Position numbers and translations under genes: made by a program
Part shown: one piece after another, positions 1-8,921 of the stretch
Numbering within the stretch: position 1 is the stretch's first letter
Layout of the letters: each line of letters opens with the position of its first letter
Notes under the pieces: model-generated
Seen by the model: the letters and a program-made list of their open reading frames with translations, nothing else
Database searches by the model: none
Told to the model about the DNA's origin: nothing
Assembly: GCA_016794785.1 (NCBI GenBank)
Contig: JAEUHC010000019.1
Coordinates: 620,001 to 684,000, forward strand
Direction of reading: 5' to 3'
Length of the DNA stretch: 64,000 bases
Source of the DNA: Opitutaceae bacterium
Lineage (GTDB): Bacteria; Verrucomicrobiota; Verrucomicrobiia; Opitutales; Opitutaceae

Positions 1-561
1 AACGCCATCGACGCCACGCACCCGACTTCAATCGAGGCCAAGGGCGACGCCTTCAACCCCGATGTGACGCCCGTCGAGCTCACCGCGCATTTCGATCACC
101 CGGCCAACAGCTGGCGTCCGGCGATCCGCGTGAGCTGGTATCAGGGCGGCGCGCTCCCCACCTCGCCCAAGCGCTGGATCGATCTCAACGGCATTGGACA
201 CGGCGCGATGTTCAAGGGCTCGAAGGGCGTGCTCGTCGCGGACTTCACGACGCGCATGATCATCCCGACTGACGACAAGATCGACCTAGCCGGCTACCAA
301 CCGCGGAACGAGAGCAACGTCACGCCGCCGCTCGGGAATTTCCAGGACCAGTTTTTCCGCGCCTGTAAGACGGACCTGAAGACCTCGTGCAACTTCGACT
401 ACAACGGGCTCATGACGGAGCAGATGGCGCTCGGCCTCGTTGCCTACCGCGCGGGCAAGAAGCTCGAGTATGATGGCAAGGCCGGCCGCGTGACCAACGA
501 CGAGGCCGCCAACGTGCTGCTCTCGCGGCCGTATCGCGAAGGCTGGCCGATGAACGGGTGA
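1..561 (+). CDS. Gfo/Idh/MocA family oxidoreductase, C-terminal part
   Basis: The reading frame is open from base 1 and ends at TGA 559-561, so the N-terminus, including the Rossmann fold, lies outside the window; 186 residues are visible. The visible part matches the C-terminal domain of Gfo/Idh/MocA NAD(P)-dependent sugar oxidoreductases: PVELTAHFDHPA, then GAMFKGSKGVLVADF, then EQMALGLVAYRAGKKLEYD and the ending LLSRPYREGW, all typical of the long (about 450-residue) secreted members seen in Verrucomicrobiota and Planctomycetota. Substrate cannot be told. It converges on glpK, with a paired palindrome between the two stop codons. Confidence 0.85.
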   Translation, partial: NAIDATHPTSIEAKGDAFNPDVTPVELTAHFDHPANSWRPAIRVSWYQGGALPTSPKRWIDLNGIGHGAMFKGSKGVLVADFTTRMIIPTDDKIDLAGYQPRNESNVTPPLGNFQDQFFRACKTDLKTSCNFDYNGLMTEQMALGLVAYRAGKKLEYDGKAGRVTNDEAANVLLSRPYREGWPMNG

Positions 562-639
562 AGTAGGGCGGGTCTATGACCCGCCCCTTGGTTCGAACAC
601 TCAGTGCGCGAAAGGGCGGGTCACAGACCCGCCCTACTT
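561..639. repeat. Paired palindromic repeat (REP/BIME-like) between convergent genes
   Basis: Two near-identical hairpins lie here: GGGCGGGTC (566-574), loop TAT, GACCCGCCC (578-586); and GGGCGGGTC (614-622), loop ACA, GACCCGCCC (626-634). The outer ends also pair perfectly over 14 bases (561-574 with 626-639). It fills the gap between the oxidoreductase stop codon and the glpK stop codon, where it could act as a bidirectional transcription barrier. A related copy is at 22444-22515. Confidence 0.85.
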
Positions 640-640
640 G

Positions 641-2128
641 TCACTCCGCGTCTTCCCAGCGCTTTGAGCGGGCGAGGGCCTTCGTCCAGCCGGCGAGCAG
701 TTGCTGGCGGCGCGCGGGTTTCATCGCGGGCTTGAAGCGCTGGTCCACCTGCCACTGCGTGGCGATTTCGGCGGTGTTTTTCCAGTAGCCGACGGCGAGG
801 CCGGCGAGATACGCGGCGCCCAGCGCGGTCGTCTCGGCTATGCGCGGGCGCACCACGGGCACGCCGAGCATGTCGGCTTGGAACTGCATGAGCAGGTTGT
901 TGGCGCACGCGCCGCCATCGACACGGAGTTCACGGAGACGGATGCCGGAGTCCGACTGCATCGCATGCAGGACATCGCGCACTTGGTAGGAGATGCCCTC
1001 GAGGGCGGCGCGGGCGAGGTGCGCGGCCGTCGTGCCGCGGGTGAGGCCGGCGATCAGGCCGCGCGCATATTGATCCCAATGCGGCGCGCCGAGACCGGCA
1101 AAGGCGGGCACGAGATAGGCGCCGCCGTTGTCGGGCACCTGTGCGGCGAGCGCCTCGATGTCGCGCGACGACTTGATGATCCCGAGGCCGTCGCGGAGCC
1201 ACTGCACGACGGCGCCGGCGATGAAGATGCTGCCTTCGAGCGCATACTCCGTGCGGCCGCCGATGCGCCACGCGACGGTCGTGAGCAGGTTGTTGCGCGA
1301 GGCGATGGGCTTGGTGCCCGTGTGCATGAGCATGAAGCAGCCGGTGCCGTAGGTGTTCTTGACCATGCCGGGCCGCGTGCAGGCTTGGCCAAAGAGCGCC
1401 GCCTGCTGATCGCCCGCGATGCCGGCGATGGGAATCGCGCCGCCCCAGAGCGTGCATTCGCCGTAGATCTCGCTCGAGGCGCGGACCTCGGGCAGCACGG
1501 CGCGGGGGATGCCGAGGAGCTTGAGCAGCCGGTCGTCCCACGCGCAGGTCTGCAAATCAAGGAGCATGGTGCGAGAGGCGTTGGAGGCATCGGTGACGTG
1601 GACGCGACCGGCGGTGAGATTCCACACGAGCCACGAGTCGATGGTGCCAAACGCGAGCTCGCCGGCGCGCGCGCGGGCCATCGCGCCGGGGACGTTCTTC
1701 AGAATCCACGCGAGCTTCGTGCCCGAGAAATACGCGTCGAGGACGAGACCGGTCTTGCGCCGGATCATCGCGGCCTGGCCGGCCTTTCGCAGGCGGTCGC
1801 ACGCGCCCGCGGTGCGCCGATCCTGCCAGACGATGGCGGGGTGGATGGGGCGGCCGGTCTGGCGATCCCAGACGACGGTGGTCTCGCGCTGATTGGTGAT
1901 GCCGATGGCGGCGATGTCGGCGGCGGTGAGGCTGGCCTTTTGCAGCGCCTCGGCGGCGACGGCGGACTGCGTGGCCCAGATCTCATCGGCGTCGTGCTCG
2001 ACCCAGCCGGGCTGGGGGAAAAACTGCCGGAATTCCTTTTGCGCCACGGCGACGACACTGCCGGCGTGATCGAAAATGATGGCACGCGAACTGGTCGTGC
2101 CTTGGTCGAGGGCGAGGATGTATTTCAT
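641..2128 (-). CDS. glpK: Glycerol kinase
   Basis: 495 residues, close to the usual 500 of glycerol kinases. It phosphorylates glycerol with ATP to sn-glycerol 3-phosphate in the cytoplasm, trapping glycerol that enters through GlpF. The N-terminal ATP-binding loop LDQGTTSSRAIIFD (residues 7-20), the substrate region NQRETTVVWDR with IVWQDRRT following, and the FGGY C-terminal signature LRVDGGACANNLLMQFQADM are intact. ATG start at 2128. It lies downstream of glpF on the same strand with a 111-base gap that contains a repeat element, so the two probably form a glpFK unit. No glycerol-3-phosphate dehydrogenase is nearby. Confidence 0.96.
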   Translation of the reverse strand: MKYILALDQGTTSSRAIIFDHAGSVVAVAQKEFRQFFPQPGWVEHDADEIWATQSAVAAEALQKASLTAADIAAIGITNQRETTVVWDRQTGRPIHPAIVWQDRRTAGACDRLRKAGQAAMIRRKTGLVLDAYFSGTKLAWILKNVPGAMARARAGELAFGTIDSWLVWNLTAGRVHVTDASNASRTMLLDLQTCAWDDRLLKLLGIPRAVLPEVRASSEIYGECTLWGGAIPIAGIAGDQQAALFGQACTRPGMVKNTYGTGCFMLMHTGTKPIASRNNLLTTVAWRIGGRTEYALEGSIFIAGAVVQWLRDGLGIIKSSRDIEALAAQVPDNGGAYLVPAFAGLGAPHWDQYARGLIAGLTRGTTAAHLARAALEGISYQVRDVLHAMQSDSGIRLRELRVDGGACANNLLMQFQADMLGVPVVRPRIAETTALGAAYLAGLAVGYWKNTAEIATQWQVDQRFKPAMKPARRQQLLAGWTKALARSKRWEDAE

Positions 2129-2146
2129 GAGGGCTCAGAATTTTTA

Positions 2147-2225
2147 ACCACGGATTGCACGGATTAACACAGATCAAGGCATGGGCTGCGGAAATCTCAT
2201 CCGTGCCATCCGTGTGATCCGTGGT
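2147..2225. repeat. ACCACGGATT-type inverted repeat element
   Basis: The left arm starts ACCACGGATTGCACGGAT at 2147; the right arm ends ATCCGTGTGATCCGTGGT at 2225. The arms form an imperfect inverted repeat built from direct CACGGAT units. Elements of this wording are commonly seen in intergenic DNA of Verrucomicrobiota and other phyla. This copy lies between glpF and glpK and may affect their relative expression. Confidence 0.75.
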
Positions 2226-2239
2226 CCAACGGTTTTGGT

Positions 2240-2965
2240 TTACCAGCAGCGGCTGAAGAGCATCGCGCCGAGCACGCCGCCGATGATCGGGCCGACCACG
2301 GGCACCCATGCGTAGCCCCAGTCGCTGCCGCCTTTGCCCGCGATGGGCAGGAGCGCATGGGCGAGGCGCGGCCCGAGGTCGCGCGCGGGGTTGATGGCGT
2401 AGCCGGTCGGGCCGCCGAGCGAGAGGCCGATGGACCAGACGAGCAGGCCGACGAGGAACGGCGCGAAGCCTTTGTCGAAGCCGGTGTTCGGCACCAGATT
2501 CTCCGGTCGCAACACCGCGAGCACGCCCAGCACCAGCACCGCGGTGCCGATGATTTCGGTGACGAGATTGGCGAACGGGCGGCGGATGGCCGGCCCGGTG
2601 CAAAATACCGCGAGTTTGGCACCCTGATCCGTGGTCGCGCCCCAGTGCGGGAGGTAGGCGAGCCACACCACGACGGCGCCGAGAAACGCGCCGATCATCT
2701 GGGCGGCGATGTAGCCCGGCACCAGCGCCCAGGAAAACTTGCCGATGGCGGCGAGTCCGATCGTGACGGCGGGGTTGAGGTGCGCCCCGCTGAACGAATT
2801 TACGCTGTAAACGGCGAGGGCCACGGCCAGCGCCCAGCCGGTGGTGATGACGATCCAGCCGCTGTTCTGGCCTTTGGTTTTGTTCAGGACGACGTTGGCG
2901 ACGACGCCGTCGCCGAGCGTGATGAGGAGGGCGGTGCCGAGGATTTCAGCCACGAAGGGTGTCAT
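2240..2965 (-). CDS. glpF: Glycerol uptake facilitator (MIP/aquaporin family)
   Basis: 241 residues with the two MIP hallmarks: GAHLNPAVTIG in the first half and AINPARDLGPR in the second. The Asp and Arg after the second NPA box (NPARD...GPR) are typical of glycerol-conducting aquaglyceroporins rather than water-only aquaporins. About six hydrophobic segments are visible, consistent with an inner-membrane channel. ATG start at 2965. It precedes glpK on the minus strand, supporting a role in glycerol import. Confidence 0.94.
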   Translation of the reverse strand: MTPFVAEILGTALLITLGDGVVANVVLNKTKGQNSGWIVITTGWALAVALAVYSVNSFSGAHLNPAVTIGLAAIGKFSWALVPGYIAAQMIGAFLGAVVVWLAYLPHWGATTDQGAKLAVFCTGPAIRRPFANLVTEIIGTAVLVLGVLAVLRPENLVPNTGFDKGFAPFLVGLLVWSIGLSLGGPTGYAINPARDLGPRLAHALLPIAGKGGSDWGYAWVPVVGPIIGGVLGAMLFSRCW

Positions 2966-3012
2966 GGGGCGGAGGCGGAGGGGTTGCGACGCGCGGACAT
3001 GGCGAACCTCCC

Positions 3013-3031
3013 CCAGCCCGGCGCGGGCTGG
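3013..3031. other. GC-rich hairpin, possible weak terminator
   Basis: CCAGCCCG (3013-3020), loop GCG, CGGGCTGG (3024-3031): a perfect 8-base stem just downstream of the minus-strand gene ending at 3044 and upstream of glpF. There is no T-run after it on either strand, so a Rho-independent terminator is not demonstrated. Confidence 0.35.
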
Positions 3032-3043
3032 CGATGGAAATTA

Positions 3044-4177
3044 TTATTCCTGCACCGGCACCGCGGGCAGCGGGCGGGCAATGTCGCGGCGGAGCGACTC
3101 CAGGTTCTCGCGGATGAGCGCGCCCATCGACTCACACTTGAGGTAGGCTTTGCGGCCGTAGTGTTCGGCGAGTCCCTCGCGCAGCGTGCGGACTTTGTCC
3201 GGCGGCGCGATGGGGTCGGCGGCCATCTGGGTGAGCAGAGCGCCGAGGCGCTCGGCGGCGAGCGACGCGCGCTGGAGGATGAGCGTCTGCTCCTCGCGCT
3301 CGTATTGGCGCGCCGTCTCGGGGCGGAGGTGGCGCAGGCAGTAGCGCACGAGGGGGTTGTTGTCCTTGAAGAATTGCGGGAAATAAAAGTTCTTCCGCCC
3401 GTCGTAGCTTTGCTGGTCGAAGTCCATCGCGCGGATGCGCACCTGCGCCTCCTCGAAGTCGGGCGTTAGCACGAAGACGAAATTGTAGGAGCGCATGTCG
3501 CCGAGCAGGCGCACGAAGCAGCGCTCGTTGAACTTCACGAGTTCCTTGGCTACGCGGATGGGCTTCAGTTCGGAGCGCTTGCCCAGCCAGTTCGCGATGA
3601 ACATGTCGCCGGGGATGCCGGCCACGTGTTCTTCCACGAGCGTCGCGCCGTGCGTGAGGAAGTTGAGGCGGTTGGGCGAGAGGAGGTGCTCGAGCTCCAG
3701 GCCGTAGAGGCGCGAGGCATCGGCCTGCTTCACGTAGAAGTAGTCCTGGTTGTCGTTGTAGGCGTTGACGATTCGGACGCGGAACGGCGTGGAATTGCCG
3801 AAGGTGCAGAAATCCACGCGGTCCACGTAGAGGTGCTGCACGACGGAGAGATCACCGTCGACCTTGAGCAGGGCATAGACCTCCTTCAGCGCCTGGTTGA
3901 GGGCGGTCATCTCGGTGGAATCGTAGATGACGGTGTCCCAGAGGGTGGGTTTGCCTGCGTCGTCGGTCAGGGGGATGACCTCGTGAAACGCGCGCAGCCG
4001 CTCGTAGGTGATCGGCAGATCGCGCTCGCGGCGGTAGCGGCGGAGGTAGGCGCGCAGGCCGTCGCTGACGGGGATGCTGGGCTTGCGCCTTGTCGGCAGG
4101 GGATTGGTATCGCCGGTTGCGGCCATGCGCGCACGGTGGGCGGCGCGCCGGGTGGAAGCAATCCCCGCGGCGATCAC
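3044..4177 (-). CDS. Uncharacterised protein with kinase-like catalytic motifs
   Basis: 377 residues from a GTG at 4177 that overlaps the stop codon of the upstream histidine kinase (GTGA), suggesting translational coupling; an ATG at 4126 (residue 18) is an alternative start. I recognise no named family with certainty. Two segments resemble protein-kinase-like folds: LLGDMRSYNF, with D227 and N232 in D-x4-N spacing as in a catalytic loop, followed by an Asp pair in RAMDFDQQ (D252, D254), like the metal-binding Asp of kinases. An earlier HGATLVEEHVAGIPGD resembles a hinge region. No signal peptide or membrane segment is visible. The position after two histidine kinases suggests a cytoplasmic signalling role; this is inference. 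Confidence 0.6.
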   Translation of the reverse strand: MIAAGIASTRRAAHRARMAATGDTNPLPTRRKPSIPVSDGLRAYLRRYRRERDLPITYERLRAFHEVIPLTDDAGKPTLWDTVIYDSTEMTALNQALKEVYALLKVDGDLSVVQHLYVDRVDFCTFGNSTPFRVRIVNAYNDNQDYFYVKQADASRLYGLELEHLLSPNRLNFLTHGATLVEEHVAGIPGDMFIANWLGKRSELKPIRVAKELVKFNERCFVRLLGDMRSYNFVFVLTPDFEEAQVRIRAMDFDQQSYDGRKNFYFPQFFKDNNPLVRYCLRHLRPETARQYEREEQTLILQRASLAAERLGALLTQMAADPIAPPDKVRTLREGLAEHYGRKAYLKCESMGALIRENLESLRRDIARPLPAVPVQE

Positions 4178-5253
4178 CGCACCGGCACTTCAAACCAGAA
4201 GATGCTGCCGCTGGTCGCGGGAAAATCAGCCCCGACCGTGCCACCCTGCGATTCGACGAGGTGCTTCACGATCGCGAGGCCGAGGCCGTTGCTCTCCTCG
4301 CCGGCGGTGGGGCGCACGGAGATGCGCGCGTGCTCGCGAAAAAGCTGGCCGCGCTCCGCGGCGGGCACGCCGGGCCCCGTGTCGTGCAGCTCCACGCGGG
4401 TGCGGCCGCGCAGCGCGAGCGTGCGGATCGTCACGCGGCCGCCGCGGGGCGTGAACTTGAGCGCGTTGCTCGTGAGATTGGTGAAGGCTTGATAGACGAG
4501 CGAGGCGTCGCACTTGGCGAGGGGGAGCTTCTCCGCGAGGTCCGTGCCGAGCGTGATTTCCTTTTGCTCGGCGGCCTGGGCGTGCTGGCGGGCGACCGCG
4601 CCCGCGAGCAGGTTGAGATCGACGGGCGACGCGGGGCCGTGGTCCGCCGCCGTGGGCGGGCGGAGGCCGAGAAACGTGTCCACGATGCGGCGCATTTGCA
4701 GCGCGGAGTCGGTGATGGTCTCGACGTAGCGCGCGAGATTGCCCGCGGCGGCGATCGGGGGCTGGCGCCGTAGCAAATCGCCGGCGACGAGGACGAGGCA
4801 CAGGGGATTGCGCAAATCGTGGCTCGCGATGCGCATGAAGCGCTCCTTGAGCGCGAGTTGGTCTTCCAGCTCGCGCCGCAGCCGGCGGAGGGTGAGGTGC
4901 GTGCGCACGCGGGCGAGCGCTTCCTCGTGCTCGATGGGTTTGGCCAGATAATCCACGCCGCCGGCCTCGAATGCCCGGACTTTGTCCGCCGTCTCCGTGA
5001 GCGCGGTCATGAAGATCACCGGCAGATCCTTGTTTGCCGGGCGGGCGCGGAGGCGGCGGCACGTTTCAAAGCCGTCGATGCCCGGCATCATCACATCGAG
5101 GAGCACGAGGTCCGGCTGAGTCTGCGCGGACTGGGCGAGCGCCTCCTCGCCGTCTTCAGCGACCATGAGCTGGTAGCCGGCGCTGCCAAGGGTGTCGGCC
5201 AGCACGCCCAGGTTGGCGGGCGTGTCGTCGACGATCAGGATGATTTCGGGCAT
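4174..5253 (-). CDS. Response-regulator/histidine-kinase (REC-HisKA-HATPase)
   Basis: 359 residues from the ATG at 5253 (MPEIILIVDD); the frame stays open upstream but that extension is Arg/Pro-rich and not protein-like. The N-terminal receiver domain (residues 3-120) has DD9-10, phospho-acceptor D53 in LLDVMMPG and K105 in AKPIE. HisKA follows, with H145 in ASHDLRNP, then an HATPase_c domain with the N box LTSNALKF, DTGPGVP and NGLGLAIVKHL. It has no membrane segment, so it is a soluble kinase driven by its own receiver. The start is 41 bases after the hybrid kinase stop, and its end overlaps the next gene. Confidence 0.93.
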   Translation of the reverse strand: MPEIILIVDDTPANLGVLADTLGSAGYQLMVAEDGEEALAQSAQTQPDLVLLDVMMPGIDGFETCRRLRARPANKDLPVIFMTALTETADKVRAFEAGGVDYLAKPIEHEEALARVRTHLTLRRLRRELEDQLALKERFMRIASHDLRNPLCLVLVAGDLLRRQPPIAAAGNLARYVETITDSALQMRRIVDTFLGLRPPTAADHGPASPVDLNLLAGAVARQHAQAAEQKEITLGTDLAEKLPLAKCDASLVYQAFTNLTSNALKFTPRGGRVTIRTLALRGRTRVELHDTGPGVPAAERGQLFREHARISVRPTAGEESNGLGLAIVKHLVESQGGTVGADFPATSGSIFWFEVPVR

Positions 5254-5294
5254 GGCGCAGGGGTTGGTAATGGGAAGAGGCAAGCGCGCGGGGC

Positions 5295-8200
5295 TCAGCC
5301 CATGTAGCGGGCGACGAACTGGCGCACGGCCTTCATCTTGTAGCGTGCGGCGAGGTCGAGGACGTTCTGGGCGAAGGGTGCGTGCCGCGGATCCTGCGCG
5401 AGGAGGGCCTCGGCGCGCGCGCGCAGACCCACGACGTCGCCCTTGGACGCGAGATCGTGCAACGCCGCCGCCTCGGCGGGGGGCGGCGCGTGGTGGGTCA
5501 GCGCCTGCGGGAAAGGAGAGTTGGAGTCGGGCGCCTCGGACCGCGTCCACTCGATTCCAAGCAGGCGGGCGACGAGCGCGAAGAGATCCTCCTCGCGGAA
5601 GGGTTTGGCGAGAAACTCGTCGCACCCGGCGGCGAAGCATTCCGTCCGATCGATGGCGTAGGCGCTGGCGGAGACGGCGGCGATGCGCAGCGCCGCGCCG
5701 TGGTGCGCGGCGCGCAGCCGGCGGGTCGCCTCCAGGCCGTCGACGCCCCCGGGCATGCGCAGATCCATCAGCACCAGTTCCGGGAGAAATTCCGCGGCCC
5801 GTTCGACCGCGGCGCCGCCATCGACCGCCTCGGCCACTTCGAAGCCGAGCGGCGCGAGCATCTCGATGAGGACGGCCCGGTTCGCGGCGTTGTCGTCGAC
5901 GACAAGCACGCGGCGCCGCGGGCCCGTGTAGCCGGTGATGCGCGACGTGGAGGGCGCGGGCGCGGGCGCCGAGGCGGCCGCCGGCAGCTCGACATCAAAC
6001 CAGAATCGGCTGCCCCAGCCGGGCTTGCTCTCGACGCGCAGCGAGCCGCCCATGCGCTCGACGAGGCTACGGCTAATCACGAGACCGAGGCCCGTGCCGG
6101 CCGAGGCCGCGCCGGCGCGGTGGCCGACCTGCGCGAACGGCTCGAAGAGTTTTCCGATGTCCTCGGCGGAGATGCCCGGCCCGGTGTCGCTCACCGAGAA
6201 ACGAATCACGGCGCTCTCCGGCGAGACGCGCTGTAGCGAGAACACCGCGCCGCCGGTGCGCGTGAACTTCACGGCGTTGGAGACGAGGTTGAACACGATT
6301 TGCCGCAGGCGCTGCTCGTCGCCGTGCACGCGGCGCGGCAAATCAGCCGCGACGGCGGTCTCGAAGAGGATGCCGTTCTCCCGGGCGCGCGTGGCGAATG
6401 CCCGCTCCACGCCGAGCGCGAATTCGGGCAGGTCAAAGTCCGCCGGGTGCAGATCGATGCGGCCCGCCTCGATCTTGGAGAGATCGAGCACGTCGTTGAT
6501 GAGCGCGAGGAGGTGGTCGGCGGACTCGTGGATCACGCGCACTCCCTCGCGCTGGCGCTCGGTGAGGGCCGCGTCGCGCCGCAGGATCTGCGTGTAGCCG
6601 AGGATGCCGTTCAGCGGGGTGCGCAGCTCATGGCTCACGCTCGCGAGAAAGTAGCTCTTGGCGCGGCTCGCGGCGTCGGCCGCCTCCTTGGCCTGCCGGA
6701 GCACGCGCGCGGCCTCGTGGCGCTGCGTGATGTCGTTGGCCACGCCCTCGAAGCGCTCGATGGTGCCGCTGGCATCGCGGATGACGCGCACGGACTCGGA
6801 AATCCAGCAGGTCGAGCCGTCGCGCCGGCGCACCTCGGACTCGAAGCCCGCGACCTCATCACTGCGCGACGCGAGCGCGAGGAATTCCGCGCGGCGCCCG
6901 GGCTGCGCGTAGATGCGGCGGCCGATGTCGGGAGTGGCCGCGATCAGCTCCGCGGGCGAAGCGTAGCCAAACATCCGCGCCAGCGCGGGATTGGCGCTGA
7001 TGAAGCGACCGTCGGGCGAGGTGACGTAGAGGCCTTCCAGGGCGTTCTCAAAGATGCCTCGGTATTTCATCTCGGCGTCCGCCAGCGCGAGTTCGGACTG
7101 CCGGCGTTGGATGGCCACCGCGGTCTGCTCGGCGACGAAGTTCAGGAGGTGCATGTCCTCCTCGCTGTAGGCGTCCGCGCGCTCGTAGTCCTGCAGGGCG
7201 ACGGCGCCGAGCACGCGGCCGGCGGCGACCAGCGGCGCGCCGAGGCGCTGGGCGGCCGGCCGTTCGAGCGGGGTGTAGCGGCCGCGCGTTTGGAGCAGTT
7301 CGGCCAGCTCAGCGGCGCTGGCGAGCAGGGGCCGGCGGATTTCGAGCAGCAATTCGGTGAAGCCATTCGCGGCGGAGCGGCGCGGCGGGGCCTGCACATG
7401 CTCGTCGACGAAGTAGGGGAAAGACACCTCGCGGCCGTCGGCGCTGAGCACGGCCACGTAAAAGTTCCGCGCGGGCATCAGCCCGGAGACGATCTGGTGC
7501 AGCTTGGCGTAGAGATCCTCCAGGGCGCCGCCTTCGAGCACGGCGCGCGAGATCTGGAAGGCGGCGTTCTGGATGCGCAGCCGGCGCTGGCGATCGGACA
7601 CATCGATCGCGACCGTGAGCATGCAGGGCCGGCCGCCGAGCTCGATGAGATCGGCGTTGAGCAGCAGCGTGCAGTTGGAGCCATCCTTGGCGCGGAAATC
7701 GGCCTCGAAATCACGGATCGCGCTGTCGGCGCGGATGCGGTGAAGAAACACATCGCGCTGCTTCGGGTCGCGCCAGAGGTCCAGCTCCAGCGTGGTGCGC
7801 CCGATCACTTCCGCGCGGGTGTAGCCGGAACCGCGCTCGAACGCGGGGTTCACCTCAATCAGCCGGCCATCCGCGGCGTGGGCGATGGTCATGAGGGCCG
7901 GGCTGGAGAAGAACGTCTTCTCGAACGAGGCGCGGGTCTCGCGCTGGGCCGACTCGATTTGCTGGCGATAGACGGCGACCGCGGCTTGATCCGCGACGAA
8001 TTTCAGCAGCTCCAGATCGCTGTCGGTGTAGGCGCCGGGGTTGTGGTAATCCTGCACCGTGATGACGCCGATGGCGCGGCCGTCGATGAGCAGGGGTGCG
8101 CCGAGCCAGACCGCGGAAGGCTGGCCGTTGGGCCGATAGCGCGTCTCGCCCCGGAAGAGGACGGTCATTTCGTCGGCCGTCGTGCGCAACGGGCGCGCGG

Positions 8201-8921
8201 TGTGGAGCACGTATTCGGTGAGCCCCACCCCGGGTTTGCGCGGCGCCGGCTTGGCGCTCGTCTCGTCGATGTAATAGGGAAACGAGAGCACCGCATGGTC
8301 CGGGCTGATGACGGCGACGTAGAAATTCTTCGCCGAGATCAGGCCGCTCACGATTCGGTGCAGGCGGGGAAACAAATCCGAAAGATCGCCGCCGGCCAGC
8401 ACGGCCTGCGAGATGGCGTAGGTGGCGGATTGGACCTGCTCGCGCCGGCGCCGATCCGTGATGTCGATCCCCACGGTGAGCAGGCATTGCACGCCGCCGA
8501 CCTCCAGCGGATCAGCGTGGACGAGGAAGGTGTGGACCGCGCCGGCCCGCGTGCGCAGCGCGCTCTCAAAGCCGCGGACCACGCCGTCGGCCTTGAGACG
8601 GCGGAAAAACTCCTCGCGCTGCGCCGGGTAGGCCCAGAAGTTCAGCTCATCGGCCGTGCGCCCGACCAGTTCCTCGCGGGTGTAGCCGCTGGCCCGGATG
8701 AAGGCGGGGTTGGCTTCGACGATGCGACGGTCGCCGGCCCGGGTGATCACCATCAGCGCCGGGCTGGAGTGGAAGCTCTTCTCGAAATACGTCTGCGACT
8801 CGCGTTGCCGGGTGGCGTTGTCGGCGATCGCGGCGCGGGCCTGTGCGAGCTCCGCGGTGCGCTGCTGCAAGAGGCGCTCGAGCTCGGCAATGGAGCGGGT
8901 CTGGGTTTCCGGGGCTGGCAT
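5295..8921 (-). CDS. Hybrid sensor histidine kinase with duplicated PAS-GAF units
   Basis: 1208 residues from ATG 8921 (MPAPETQTRS). Order: short coiled coil (5-40), PAS (about 45-160), GAF (165-325), PAS (335-455), GAF (460-620), PAS (630-745), HisKA with H764 in SVSHELRTP, HATPase_c with FNLVSNAVKF and GTGLGLVISR, receiver with D1053 in VLMDLRMPG and Lys in AKPFRE, and a helical tail of about 80 residues. No membrane span is seen, so it senses a cytoplasmic signal. Residues 37-325 and 326-620 are clear copies of one another (FEKSFHSSPALM versus FEKTFFSSPALM). No Hpt active-site motif is recognisable. It likely heads an operon with the next two genes and is divergent from a LuxR-type regulator. 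Confidence 0.95.
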   Translation of the reverse strand: MPAPETQTRSIAELERLLQQRTAELAQARAAIADNATRQRESQTYFEKSFHSSPALMVITRAGDRRIVEANPAFIRASGYTREELVGRTADELNFWAYPAQREEFFRRLKADGVVRGFESALRTRAGAVHTFLVHADPLEVGGVQCLLTVGIDITDRRRREQVQSATYAISQAVLAGGDLSDLFPRLHRIVSGLISAKNFYVAVISPDHAVLSFPYYIDETSAKPAPRKPGVGLTEYVLHTARPLRTTADEMTVLFRGETRYRPNGQPSAVWLGAPLLIDGRAIGVITVQDYHNPGAYTDSDLELLKFVADQAAVAVYRQQIESAQRETRASFEKTFFSSPALMTIAHAADGRLIEVNPAFERGSGYTRAEVIGRTTLELDLWRDPKQRDVFLHRIRADSAIRDFEADFRAKDGSNCTLLLNADLIELGGRPCMLTVAIDVSDRQRRLRIQNAAFQISRAVLEGGALEDLYAKLHQIVSGLMPARNFYVAVLSADGREVSFPYFVDEHVQAPPRRSAANGFTELLLEIRRPLLASAAELAELLQTRGRYTPLERPAAQRLGAPLVAAGRVLGAVALQDYERADAYSEEDMHLLNFVAEQTAVAIQRRQSELALADAEMKYRGIFENALEGLYVTSPDGRFISANPALARMFGYASPAELIAATPDIGRRIYAQPGRRAEFLALASRSDEVAGFESEVRRRDGSTCWISESVRVIRDASGTIERFEGVANDITQRHEAARVLRQAKEAADAASRAKSYFLASVSHELRTPLNGILGYTQILRRDAALTERQREGVRVIHESADHLLALINDVLDLSKIEAGRIDLHPADFDLPEFALGVERAFATRARENGILFETAVAADLPRRVHGDEQRLRQIVFNLVSNAVKFTRTGGAVFSLQRVSPESAVIRFSVSDTGPGISAEDIGKLFEPFAQVGHRAGAASAGTGLGLVISRSLVERMGGSLRVESKPGWGSRFWFDVELPAAASAPAPAPSTSRITGYTGPRRRVLVVDDNAANRAVLIEMLAPLGFEVAEAVDGGAAVERAAEFLPELVLMDLRMPGGVDGLEATRRLRAAHHGAALRIAAVSASAYAIDRTECFAAGCDEFLAKPFREEDLFALVARLLGIEWTRSEAPDSNSPFPQALTHHAPPPAEAAALHDLASKGDVVGLRARAEALLAQDPRHAPFAQNVLDLAARYKMKAVRQFVARYMG

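Noticed and set aside
701..2167. 488-codon open frame on the + strand opposite glpK.
   Set aside because: It is antisense to a well-conserved gene and has the Gly/Ala/Arg-rich make-up of a high-GC shadow frame.
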